A DNA stretch of 7,014 nucleotides, from the NCBI GenBank assembly GCA_013696535.1, contig JACCYI010000092.1, forward strand, positions 1 to 7,014. Reading direction: 5' to 3'. This document shows, in pieces, positions 1 through 5,608 of this stretch. Source of the stretch: Solirubrobacterales bacterium. Lineage in GTDB: Bacteria; Actinomycetota; Thermoleophilia; Solirubrobacterales; Solirubrobacteraceae. Position 1 is the stretch's first letter, and the number at the start of each line of letters is the position of its first letter. Position numbers and translations under genes: made by a program. The notes under the pieces were generated by a model that was not told where the DNA came from, did not search any database, and worked only from the letters and a program-made list of their open reading frames with translations.

Positions 1-924
1 GCGCCAACCCTGCCACCACCAGTCCCGTGAAGAGGACGTAATACGTCGTGATGCGGGCGTAGACCGATCGCGCTTCGTCGTCGTCGGCGATCGAGTAGGC
101 GAGGGCGGCCACGCGAGCTGGAAGGCCCGGACGGTGAAGATGACCACCGCCGCGAGCTTCACCGACAGTGAGTACAGGCCGGCTTCGGCTTCGCCGGCCT
201 CCCGGTAGAGGTAGAGCCGGTCGATGAAGAAGAGGGCGAAGACCGAGACCTCGGCGGGAACCGTCGGCAGCCCGAACCGGAGCATCTCGCGCAGCTGGGA
301 GCGATCGATGGCACCGAAGGCGTCGCGCAGCCGGATCCACAGCCCGATGAGCACGATCGCCGACGCTCCGAAGTTCCCGAGCAGCAGCCCGAGCGCGCCT
401 TCGTCGCGCACCACGACGAGCCAGACGGTGAGCCCGACGGTCAGGGCGACGTTCGTCAGCGCGGCGGTGGCGTATTCGCGGCCCCGTTCGTCAACCCGCA
501 GGAGCGCGTACGCCAGCTCGAGGTTCGTGAACGCCCACAGTCCGAGCGCAGCCGCTCGCATCTCACCGGGTCGCGAGGCGCCGAGGACGAGCTCGGAGAG
601 CGGCGAGGCGAGCAGCGCCACCGCGGCGGCCGCGAGCGTCGTGGTGAACAGGAGGACACCGGTCGCGGTCCGCGCCAGCCGGCGGCGACGGGCCGGATCG
701 GAGTCCGCGTAGTGGAACCTGACGAGCGCTTCCCCCAATCCCAGGCGGACGACGATCGAGCCGAGGATGACCACGGTCAGCAGCACCTCGGCGGTGCCGT
801 AGTCCGCCCGGGTCAACTCACGGGTGTAGACCGGCAGCAGTCCGACGGCGATGACCTTGGAGACGACGTCGGCGACCTGGTACGCGGCCCCCGTCGTCAG
901 CAGCCGCCGCAGGTGGGTGCTCAT
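1..924 (-). CDS. Wzx-type polysaccharide flippase (oligosaccharide translocase), 3' end outside window, apparent frameshift
   Basis: Predicted multi-pass membrane protein of the polysaccharide biosynthesis / MOP flippase family, which moves lipid-linked glycan units across the cytoplasmic membrane. The ATG at 924-922 opens a frame of hydrophobic helices: residues about 12-35 with a following 'RADYG' (39-43) typical of Wzx proteins, then about 45-62, 87-107, 125-142, 153-172 and 178-197. Residues 215-239 hold 'LRFGLP...P' and 'IDRLYL', the conserved start of the second half of these proteins. A G-rich ribosome site (930-936) lies 5 bases before the ATG, and the esterase gene ends 10 bases upstream, so the two are probably co-transcribed. 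After Trp272-Pro-Pro the frame becomes an unlikely Ser/Thr/Arg-rich stretch, while another frame continues with a typical flippase sequence (LAYSIADDDEARSVYARI). A base therefore seems to be missing near 103-105. No stop codon occurs before the window edge in the original frame. Family is secure; the transported glycan is unknown. Confidence 0.86.
   Translation of the reverse strand, partial: MSTHLRRLLTTGAAYQVADVVSKVIAVGLLPVYTRELTRADYGTAEVLLTVVILGSIVVRLGLGEALVRFHYADSDPARRRRLARTATGVLLFTTTLAAAAVALLASPLSELVLGASRPGEMRAAALGLWAFTNLELAYALLRVDERGREYATAALTNVALTVGLTVWLVVVRDEGALGLLLGNFGASAIVLIGLWIRLRDAFGAIDRSQLREMLRFGLPTVPAEVSVFALFFIDRLYLYREAGEAEAGLYSLSVKLAAVVIFTVRAFQLAWPPSPTRSPTTTKRDRSTPASRRITSSSRDWWWQGWR
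99..109 (-). other. Probable 1-base deletion (frameshift) in the flippase gene
   Basis: On the minus strand the codons read GCG TGG CCG CCC TCG CCT, giving A-W-P-P-S-P and then a low-complexity run. One extra C in the CCC run (G at 103-105 on the plus strand) would give W-P-P-L-A-Y-S-I-A-D-D-D-E-A followed by a hydrophobic helix with 'YYVLFTGLVVAGLA', which fits the next transmembrane segment of a Wzx protein. The change lies after residue 274. A homopolymer sequencing or assembly error is the simplest explanation; a true inactivating mutation is possible. I see no classic slippery heptamer that would suggest programmed frameshifting. Confidence 0.72.
176..200. repeat. Perfect 8-bp inverted repeat inside the flippase gene
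   Basis: The arms AGGCCGGC (176-183) and GCCGGCCT (193-200) are exact reverse complements separated by 9 bases. It encodes the Glu/Ala-Gly stretch 'EAGEAEAGL' of the flippase. It has no T-tract and lies in coding sequence, so in DNA this GC-rich it may be chance. Recorded as a stable potential mRNA hairpin without an assigned role. Confidence 0.3.
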
Positions 925-938
925 CTGAGCCCCCTCAG
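925..938 (-). promoter_or_regulatory. Flippase ribosome-binding site inside a small hairpin overlapping the esterase stop
   Basis: Read on the minus strand the sequence is CTGAG GGGG CTCAG followed directly by the flippase ATG. GAGGGGG (936-930) is a Shine-Dalgarno-like run 5 bases before the start and begins inside the esterase TGA stop (937-935). The flanking CTGAG/CTCAG are perfect complements and can form a 5-bp stem with a GGGG loop. The arrangement would let a ribosome finishing the esterase open the stem and favour translational coupling. The ribosome site is well supported by position; the hairpin function is inference. Confidence 0.5.
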
Positions 939-1585
939 TCGGGGAGCGTCGCCGCCACCCAGTCCGCGAGCTCGGGAAGCACCTTCGGATCGAGGGTGTG
1001 GGTGATCGGCGACTCGCGGTACAGCACGTCAGCGCCTGCCTGGGCGGCGCGTCCGCGCGCGTCGTGCCCGAAGTCGACCGCGATGATCGGATCGTGGGTC
1101 CCGTGAGCGATGGCGACGGGGAGTCCCTCCAGGGTTGCGGCCTCGATCTCGAAGCCCTCGACCGTGGGAATGAAGCCGCTCATCGCCAGGATGCCCGCGG
1201 GCCGAGGACGCCCCTGAGCCGCCCCGAGCGCCCAGGCCATCACCGCGCCCTGGGAGAATCCGCCCAGGATCGTCCGCTCGGGCGCAATGCCCGTGTGCTC
1301 GGCGAGCGCCGCGAGCCAACCGTCCAATCGGGCGAAGGTCGAATGGAAGCTCTCGGGGTCAGGGAAGCCGACACGCGGCACCACGTACCAGTGATAGCCC
1401 CCTGGAGGCAGGGTCAGCGGCCCGCGCGGGCACGCTCCGGCCAGGCGGCGCTCCGGGTCGAGGACGTCGAGCAGGCCGAAGAGGTCCGTCTCGCTCGTTC
1501 CCCGCCCGTGCATGAGCACCAGGGCAGCGGCCGTCGGTCTCGCCGACGGTCGCAGTTGATGGTCGAGATCGTCGAGTGCGGCCAT
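935..1585 (-). CDS. Alpha/beta-hydrolase, phospholipase/carboxylesterase family serine esterase
   Basis: A 216-residue cytosolic-type serine hydrolase of the Abhydrolase_2 (phospholipase/carboxylesterase, YpfH-like) family, whose members cleave short acyl or thioester bonds. All expected parts are present: an oxyanion-hole 'HGRG' at 26-29 after a short strand, the nucleophile elbow G-G-F-S-Q-G-A with Ser111, the acid Asp165 in 'HGTHDPII' and the catalytic His196 in 'SPITHTLDP'. Length is usual for the family and no signal peptide is seen. The ATG at 1585-1583 gives the full first strand. It lacks a clear Shine-Dalgarno, but a TAGCGT box lies where a leaderless promoter would be. The gene sits immediately upstream of the flippase (10-base gap), so it is probably in the same transcript. 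The substrate cannot be read from the sequence: it may act on acylated surface glycan precursors or be a general detoxifying esterase that only shares the transcript. Confidence 0.92.
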   Translation of the reverse strand: MAALDDLDHQLRPSARPTAAALVLMHGRGTSETDLFGLLDVLDPERRLAGACPRGPLTLPPGGYHWYVVPRVGFPDPESFHSTFARLDGWLAALAEHTGIAPERTILGGFSQGAVMAWALGAAQGRPRPAGILAMSGFIPTVEGFEIEAATLEGLPVAIAHGTHDPIIAVDFGHDARGRAAQAGADVLYRESPITHTLDPKVLPELADWVAATLPD

Positions 1586-1591
1586 GGTGTC

Positions 1592-1597
1592 ACGCTA
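1592..1597 (-). promoter_or_regulatory. Candidate leaderless -10 box for the esterase gene
   Basis: The minus strand reads TAGCGT, then six bases, then the ATG at 1585. This places a TANNNT actinobacterial-type -10 element at -12 to -7 if transcription starts on the A of the ATG, the usual geometry of leaderless actinobacterial genes. It agrees with the absence of a Shine-Dalgarno sequence. No good TTGAC-like -35 is visible at the matching distance, so the call is tentative. Confidence 0.38.
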
Positions 1598-1605
1598 CCG
1601 GCTGA

Positions 1606-2670
1606 GTGACCGACCAGCTCCTTGCCGTCCTCCTGCTTCCTCGCCCGCTCGAGCGCTTCATCCTGCGCGAGCAGGCTGAGGATCTCCTCCGGGCGCCTGG
1701 GACGATCGCACTCGACCCGTCGCGGGTGCCCTACGGGGCCATGGGTCGCATGCCCGCCCCGCTCGCGTTCGAGTTCGCGCGCCGGCAGGCGCGCCGACTG
1801 CTGCGCAGGCTTCCGGGCATCCCGCGCGCCGTGGTGATCTTCCACCCGTTCCAGGTTCCGCTCGCTGTCGGCCTACTCGACCGCCTACCCCGCGCGGAGC
1901 TCTGGTACGGGCGCTGGGACCGCTACGAGGAGGCCTACGACGCCGGCCCCGAGCTGCGGGCCCGGCTGCGACGGTGGCACGAGCTCGCCGCGGAGCGCTC
2001 GGCGCTGACCTTCGTCGCCTCCGAAGCGCTCGGGGCGCTCGAGCGCGACGCCGGGCGCGAGGCGACGCTGGTGCCCCTTGCCGCGGACACATTCCCGTCA
2101 CCTGACCCCGAGAAGTCGGTCGTCGCGATCTCCCTCGGTCATCTCGGCCGCCGCGTCGACTGGACCCTGCTGCGCCGGGTGGCCGAGGGGATGCCCGAGC
2201 TCACCGTCCTGCTCGTCGGCGAGTGGCACGACGACGAGGTCGCCAAGGACCCGGACTACCGGGCCTGCCGGGCGGCTCCCAACCTGATCTGGCTCGGGCG
2301 GCGCTCGGACGAGGAGGCAGCCCGGCTGATCGGGTGCGCCGACGTGGGCATCGTTCCGTTCCGGGTCGAGCCGTTCAACGACGCCGGGCTCCCCTACCGG
2401 ATCTTGAAGTATGCCCGGCTCGGGCGGCGGTCGGTGACGCCCGAGCTGTCCGGAGTGCAGACCTGGGAGCGGGCCGTCATCCGCGCCCCGGACGCCGAGG
2501 GCTGGATCGCGGCGCTGCGCTCGCAGGCCGGCGTGCGCTCGCGACCCGACGCCGCGCTGCGGGCGTGGGCGCTGGACCAGCGTGCGCGGACCGTCAACCG
2601 CCCGCTGTACGAGCGCATGGAGGCGCTGGGGATCGATACGGGTCGTCCCGGTCAATCGCAGCGGGCGTAG
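1606..2670 (+). CDS. GT-B fold glycosyltransferase (GT4/TuaH-like), cytosolic
   Basis: A 354-residue protein that looks like a two-domain GT-B glycosyltransferase adding a sugar from a nucleotide donor to a lipid-linked glycan on the cytosolic side. The N-terminal acceptor half holds 'VVIFHPFQVPLA' (76-87), then 'ELWYGRWDRYEEAY' (98-111) and the helix before 'LTFVASEAL' (134-142), a pattern of TuaH-like enzymes. The donor half begins near 'AISLGHLGRRVDW' (174-186), continues with 'VLLVGEW' (201-207), 'NLIWLGRRS' (226-234) and 'CADVGIVPF' (244-252). It ends in 'GLPYRILKYARLGRRSVTPELSGV' split over 261-284, matching the nucleotide-sugar binding region of GT4 enzymes. GTG at 1606 follows an in-frame TGA at 1603-1605 and is the first possible start; the next alternative is GTG 1726, which would lose conserved-looking N-terminal sequence. 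No Shine-Dalgarno is evident. It is divergent from the esterase (20 bases between starts) and its last 19 bases overlap the GT-C gene. Donor and acceptor are unknown. Confidence 0.85.
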   Translation: MTDQLLAVLLLPRPLERFILREQAEDLLRAPGTIALDPSRVPYGAMGRMPAPLAFEFARRQARRLLRRLPGIPRAVVIFHPFQVPLAVGLLDRLPRAELWYGRWDRYEEAYDAGPELRARLRRWHELAAERSALTFVASEALGALERDAGREATLVPLAADTFPSPDPEKSVVAISLGHLGRRVDWTLLRRVAEGMPELTVLLVGEWHDDEVAKDPDYRACRAAPNLIWLGRRSDEEAARLIGCADVGIVPFRVEPFNDAGLPYRILKYARLGRRSVTPELSGVQTWERAVIRAPDAEGWIAALRSQAGVRSRPDAALRAWALDQRARTVNRPLYERMEALGIDTGRPGQSQRA

Positions 2671-4115
2671 GCGGCCATGCGCTCGTTGCGAGCGATGAGC
2701 GAGAAACCCGGATCGGGGACGTTCGTCGTCGGGGACGCGCCGTCCGCGAAGCCGTAACGGCGCAGGCCCTTGCGAGTGGTCAGGAACACCGCCACCCCGG
2801 TCGGGCGCCGGCGCGCGGAACGGGCCGTCACCCGCCCACGGGGCGCGTCGAGATGCCACCGCGCGTCGGGCACCAACCGGTAGTTGGGGAACGTGAGCGG
2901 CCCGCACTTCATCGAGGCGCGGACCTGCGGCTCGTCGAGCAGGTCCACTAGGCCTGAGTGGATGGCGCGCAGGAAGCGCAGCTCCTCCGCCACCCGGCCG
3001 GCCGACGGCGCGAGCAGGACGAGCCCGACCGCTCCGAGCGCTGCAGCCGCGGCCGCACAGCGAATCCAGCAGCGGCGCCAAGGGTGACGCGGCGGCAGGG
3101 ACGTGAAGCCCGCGAGGGCATACCCCGCGAAGAGGCAGAAGGCGACGCTCGGAACGGTCAGGTAGCGCGGCAGGATGGCGAGCCCGAGCACTCCCGTGCC
3201 GACGAAGGTCACCACGCCCGCCAGGGCCAGCGCCAGCGGGATCCGGGCGGCGCGGAGCCCGGGGCGGCGCGTCGCGAGCAGGCTTCCCACGAGCGCAAGA
3301 ACGAACACGGGCGGCCGTACCGTGGCGCCGACGAAGGAGACGAACGCTCCGGGCACCGCGGCGAGCCCCTGCTCCCGGCCGAGGTCGTCGGCGAGCTCGC
3401 TGGTGGCGTTGAGCGAGTGCAGGGGGTCGCCGGTCGCCCACAGGTCGACGAGCGCCCATAGCACCGGCGCGGCGATCGCGCCGGCGGTCAGCCACAGCCG
3501 CCCCGCGCGGTCTGCCCGCCGCACCCCCCAAAGCCAGTACAAACCGGCCAGGACCCAGGCCTCCGGCCGCAGGAGGCCGGCGAGGACGAGCAGGACCATC
3601 GGCACCCGGGAGCCATCGCGGCGGGTCGCCGCCACTCCCGCCCACACCACCAGCGCGAGGAACGGCATATCGACGTACCCGCGTGCGGAGTAGAGCAAGA
3701 AGGACGCGCTCGACGCCACGAACAACGCTCCCAGCAGCCCGCTCCACCGCCCGAATACCGCAGCGCCCAAGCGGTAGGCGCCCACCACGAGCGCCGCGTG
3801 CGAGAGGAAGCAGAGCCCGACGAGGCCGCGATCGGCGCGCTCCCCGAAGAGTCCGAGCAGGCCTGCGATGGCGACGTAGAGCGGATGCTGGGTGGGTGCC
3901 GCGTAGGCCTCGAAGCTCGGAACGGCCCCCGAGCGCAGCTCGCGGCCCCAGACCAGGTGGTAGTAGGAGTCGTAGTTGGGATAAGTCGGGGCCAGAGCCC
4001 AGACCAGGAGGAGCCCGGCCACCACGACCAGGGCGCCGATCACCTCCACACCGCGGCCGAAGCGCGAGGCGAGCAGCAGCCGCACGTCGGAGGGGCGGGA
4101 CCCGCCCTGGCTCAC
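2652..4115 (-). CDS. GT-C type polytopic membrane glycosyltransferase (ArnT/PMT-like)
   Basis: A 487-residue integral membrane protein resembling GT-C enzymes that transfer sugars from polyprenyl-phosphate donors on the outer face of the membrane. After a first helix (about 24-42) comes the external loop 'PNYDSYYHLVWGREL', with Asp49 in the position of the GT-C catalytic acid, and then 'QHPLY' (76-80). 'ARGYVDMPFLALV' (144-156) and 'LLRPEAW' (181-187) are further typical GT39/ArnT-like motifs. About ten more hydrophobic segments follow, ending near 373. A soluble tail of about 114 residues contains only two cysteines (404 and 486), which could pair outside the membrane. I chose GTG 4115-4113 because it forms a GTGA overlap with the stop of the upstream O-antigen ligase-like gene. 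The frame is open further upstream to about 4250, but that would put 45 Arg/Gly-rich residues inside the neighbour gene. No strong Shine-Dalgarno is present, so translation is probably coupled. The sugar is unknown. Confidence 0.88.
   Translation of the reverse strand: MSQGGSRPSDVRLLLASRFGRGVEVIGALVVVAGLLLVWALAPTYPNYDSYYHLVWGRELRSGAVPSFEAYAAPTQHPLYVAIAGLLGLFGERADRGLVGLCFLSHAALVVGAYRLGAAVFGRWSGLLGALFVASSASFLLYSARGYVDMPFLALVVWAGVAATRRDGSRVPMVLLVLAGLLRPEAWVLAGLYWLWGVRRADRAGRLWLTAGAIAAPVLWALVDLWATGDPLHSLNATSELADDLGREQGLAAVPGAFVSFVGATVRPPVFVLALVGSLLATRRPGLRAARIPLALALAGVVTFVGTGVLGLAILPRYLTVPSVAFCLFAGYALAGFTSLPPRHPWRRCWIRCAAAAAALGAVGLVLLAPSAGRVAEELRFLRAIHSGLVDLLDEPQVRASMKCGPLTFPNYRLVPDARWHLDAPRGRVTARSARRRPTGVAVFLTTRKGLRRYGFADGASPTTNVPDPGFSLIARNERMAAYARCD
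4112..4115 (-). other. GTGA stop/start overlap coupling O-antigen ligase-like gene and GT-C glycosyltransferase
   Basis: G-T-G-A at 4115-4112 (minus strand) holds the GTG start of the GT-C gene and the TGA stop of the ligase-like gene. A weak GGAG lies about 14 bases upstream, further than usual, so coupling is the better explanation for initiation here. Confidence 0.78.
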
Positions 4116-5608
4116 GCGGCGACCGGCCGCTCCGAGGCGGTGGACACCGCCGAACCGGAGGAAGGGGGCATGGTGGCTCGGGCGAGCGCCGCGCCGACGC
4201 CAAGGAGCGCCCAGCTCACCGGGTCCTCGAGGAAGGCCGCGTAGAGCCACGTATGGACGACGAGGGCCACGAAGCCCGCTCCTACCACCGCCCGGCCGAC
4301 GAACCGCCCGGCGCCGTTGAGCAGGCGCGCGAGCGCCGACCCCAGGAGCGCGAGATAGACGGCCAGCCCGATCACGCCCTGCTCGGCCGCCACGGTGATC
4401 GGGATGGTGTGGGAGGCCGAGATCGCCCGCTCGCTCGACGTGTTCTCCCTCCGCCGGTACTCACGTGAGAAGGACGCCGACCCGAAGCCCTGCACGGGGC
4501 GCTCCAGCGCCAGCTCCACGCCTCCTCGCATGAGGTCGAAGCGCCCCGAGGTCGCCTTGTCGATCGACTCGCTCGAGGAGAGGTCGAGCCGCACCGCACT
4601 CGGGAAGGCCAGCACGAGGACCGCGGCTGCCGCGATCACCACGCCCGCGATTCCCAGGGCCCTCCACGGGGCGCCCCACCGGAGGGCGGCAAGGACCACC
4701 AGGCCTGCAAGGAGGGCCGCGAAGCTCGACTGCGACAGCGTCAGCAACAGCCCCGCCCAGAGCACGGCGAGCATGAGGGCGGCGAGGACCACCGGCCGGC
4801 GCTTCTGGCTCCACAACAGCACTCCCGCGATCCCGAGCATGACCAGCGCCAGGAAGCGACCGTAGATGTTCGGGTCAAAGAAGAGCGAGTTCACGCGGAA
4901 GTAGGACTCGAACTGATTGGAGGCGATCACCTTCGGGTTGAGCAGCAGCTCGCGCTGCCAGAACTCGAGGAACCCGATTGCCACGAAGACGAGGGCCAAC
5001 CCGACGAGCACGCCGACGCACCGCGCCAGCAGGCGCGGCGTCCACTCGAGTTCACGGAGCAGCACGAAGAGCAGGGCGAACGGGACGTAGAAGAACACGA
5101 CCTGCTCGAGCGCCTTGGGAACGTCCGACGAATAGGCGGCCTGCAAGGCGTAGAGCACGACTGCACCGGCCAGCACCCGTTCGAGCCACCCGTTCGGTCG
5201 CGGGGCGAACGTCTCACGCGCCAGCAGCCGCGGCACGAGCCACGCCAGCGCCCCGGCGCCGATCACCGCGTAGAGCGGGACGAGGAGGTTCGCGGTCGAC
5301 CCGCCCGCCTCGACCGGCACGCGGAAGGGGATCGCCGCGAACGCAAGGACGGCGAGCAGCCCCGGCCGGCGACGTAGGAGCACCGCCAGGCCCGCGAGCA
5401 CGAGCAGCCCGACCGCCGCGCCCGCGGCGGTGAGCTCGGGGCGATCGCGCAGTGGCGCGAGCTGCGGGGTGTCGGCGACGTCGGCGATCAACAGGACCGG
5501 AGTGAGCACCAAAGCACCGAGCATGGACACGGCCCGTCCACTGGACGAGGGAGCCAGGAGCGCCCCCGCGGCCAGGATCGCGGCGATGACCATCCCGAGC
5601 TCGTTCAT
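4112..5608 (-). CDS. O-antigen ligase/polymerase family membrane protein (WaaL/Wzy-like)
   Basis: A 498-residue membrane protein with about a dozen hydrophobic helices, typical in length and layout for the O-antigen ligase (Wzy_C/WaaL) family. It would act on the outer face of the membrane, polymerising undecaprenyl-linked repeat units or ligating the finished glycan. Diagnostic parts are 'RVNSLFFDPNIYGRFLAL' (238-255), the helix with 'LLTLSQSS' (288-295), the start of the large external loop 'GRFDLMRGGVELA' (355-367) with 'PVQGFGSASF' (371-380), and 'SASHTIPITVAAEQGVIGL' split over 398-416, whose His400 and Glu409-Gln-Gly match the end of this loop in the family. ATG 5608-5606 overlaps the TGA of the preceding gene as ATGA, and the gene's own TGA overlaps the next GTG, so the three genes read as one operon. 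In an organism without lipopolysaccharide a polymerase or a ligase to another wall polymer is more likely than a true WaaL; sequence alone does not decide. Confidence 0.88.
   Translation of the reverse strand: MNELGMVIAAILAAGALLAPSSSGRAVSMLGALVLTPVLLIADVADTPQLAPLRDRPELTAAGAAVGLLVLAGLAVLLRRRPGLLAVLAFAAIPFRVPVEAGGSTANLLVPLYAVIGAGALAWLVPRLLARETFAPRPNGWLERVLAGAVVLYALQAAYSSDVPKALEQVVFFYVPFALLFVLLRELEWTPRLLARCVGVLVGLALVFVAIGFLEFWQRELLLNPKVIASNQFESYFRVNSLFFDPNIYGRFLALVMLGIAGVLLWSQKRRPVVLAALMLAVLWAGLLLTLSQSSFAALLAGLVVLAALRWGAPWRALGIAGVVIAAAAVLVLAFPSAVRLDLSSSESIDKATSGRFDLMRGGVELALERPVQGFGSASFSREYRRRENTSSERAISASHTIPITVAAEQGVIGLAVYLALLGSALARLLNGAGRFVGRAVVGAGFVALVVHTWLYAAFLEDPVSWALLGVGAALARATMPPSSGSAVSTASERPVAA
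5605..5608 (-). other. ATGA stop/start overlap coupling surface protein and O-antigen ligase-like gene
   Basis: On the minus strand A-T-G-A at 5608-5605 holds the start of the membrane protein and the TGA stop of the preceding gene. No Shine-Dalgarno is seen in the preceding C/G-rich bases, so the second gene is probably translated by termination-reinitiation. This supports a single transcript and fixes the start choice. Confidence 0.8.

Noticed and set aside
224..712. Plus-strand open frame opposite the flippase
   Set aside because: Ser/Arg/Ala-rich translation with no recognisable pattern; the minus strand here encodes convincing transmembrane helices with Wzx motifs.
998..1609. Plus-strand open frame opposite the esterase
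   Set aside because: Its composition is that of an antisense shadow; the minus strand has the complete catalytic set of a serine esterase.
2680..2694. CGCTCG-TTG-CGAGCG hairpin 10 bases past the plus-strand glycosyltransferase stop as a terminator
   Set aside because: Only a 6-bp stem, no following T-tract, and it lies within the GT-C coding sequence (the 'ARNERMA' region); at most a weak terminator.
2098..4203. Very long open frame (701 codons) on the minus strand in another frame
   Set aside because: It is Arg/Pro/Gly-rich without motifs, overlaps the GT-C gene and lies antisense to the GT-B gene, both of which have clear family motifs. Long stop-free shadow frames are expected at this GC content.
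4116..4250. Upstream extension of the GT-C gene
   Set aside because: The frame is open, but the extra 45 residues are Arg/Gly/His-rich, would overlap the preceding gene by over 130 bases and precede the natural first helix; the GTGA overlap gives a better start.
3683..4468. Plus-strand open frame of 261 codons
   Set aside because: Almost entirely Arg/Pro/Gly, spanning the junction of two well-supported minus-strand genes; no ribosome site or motif.
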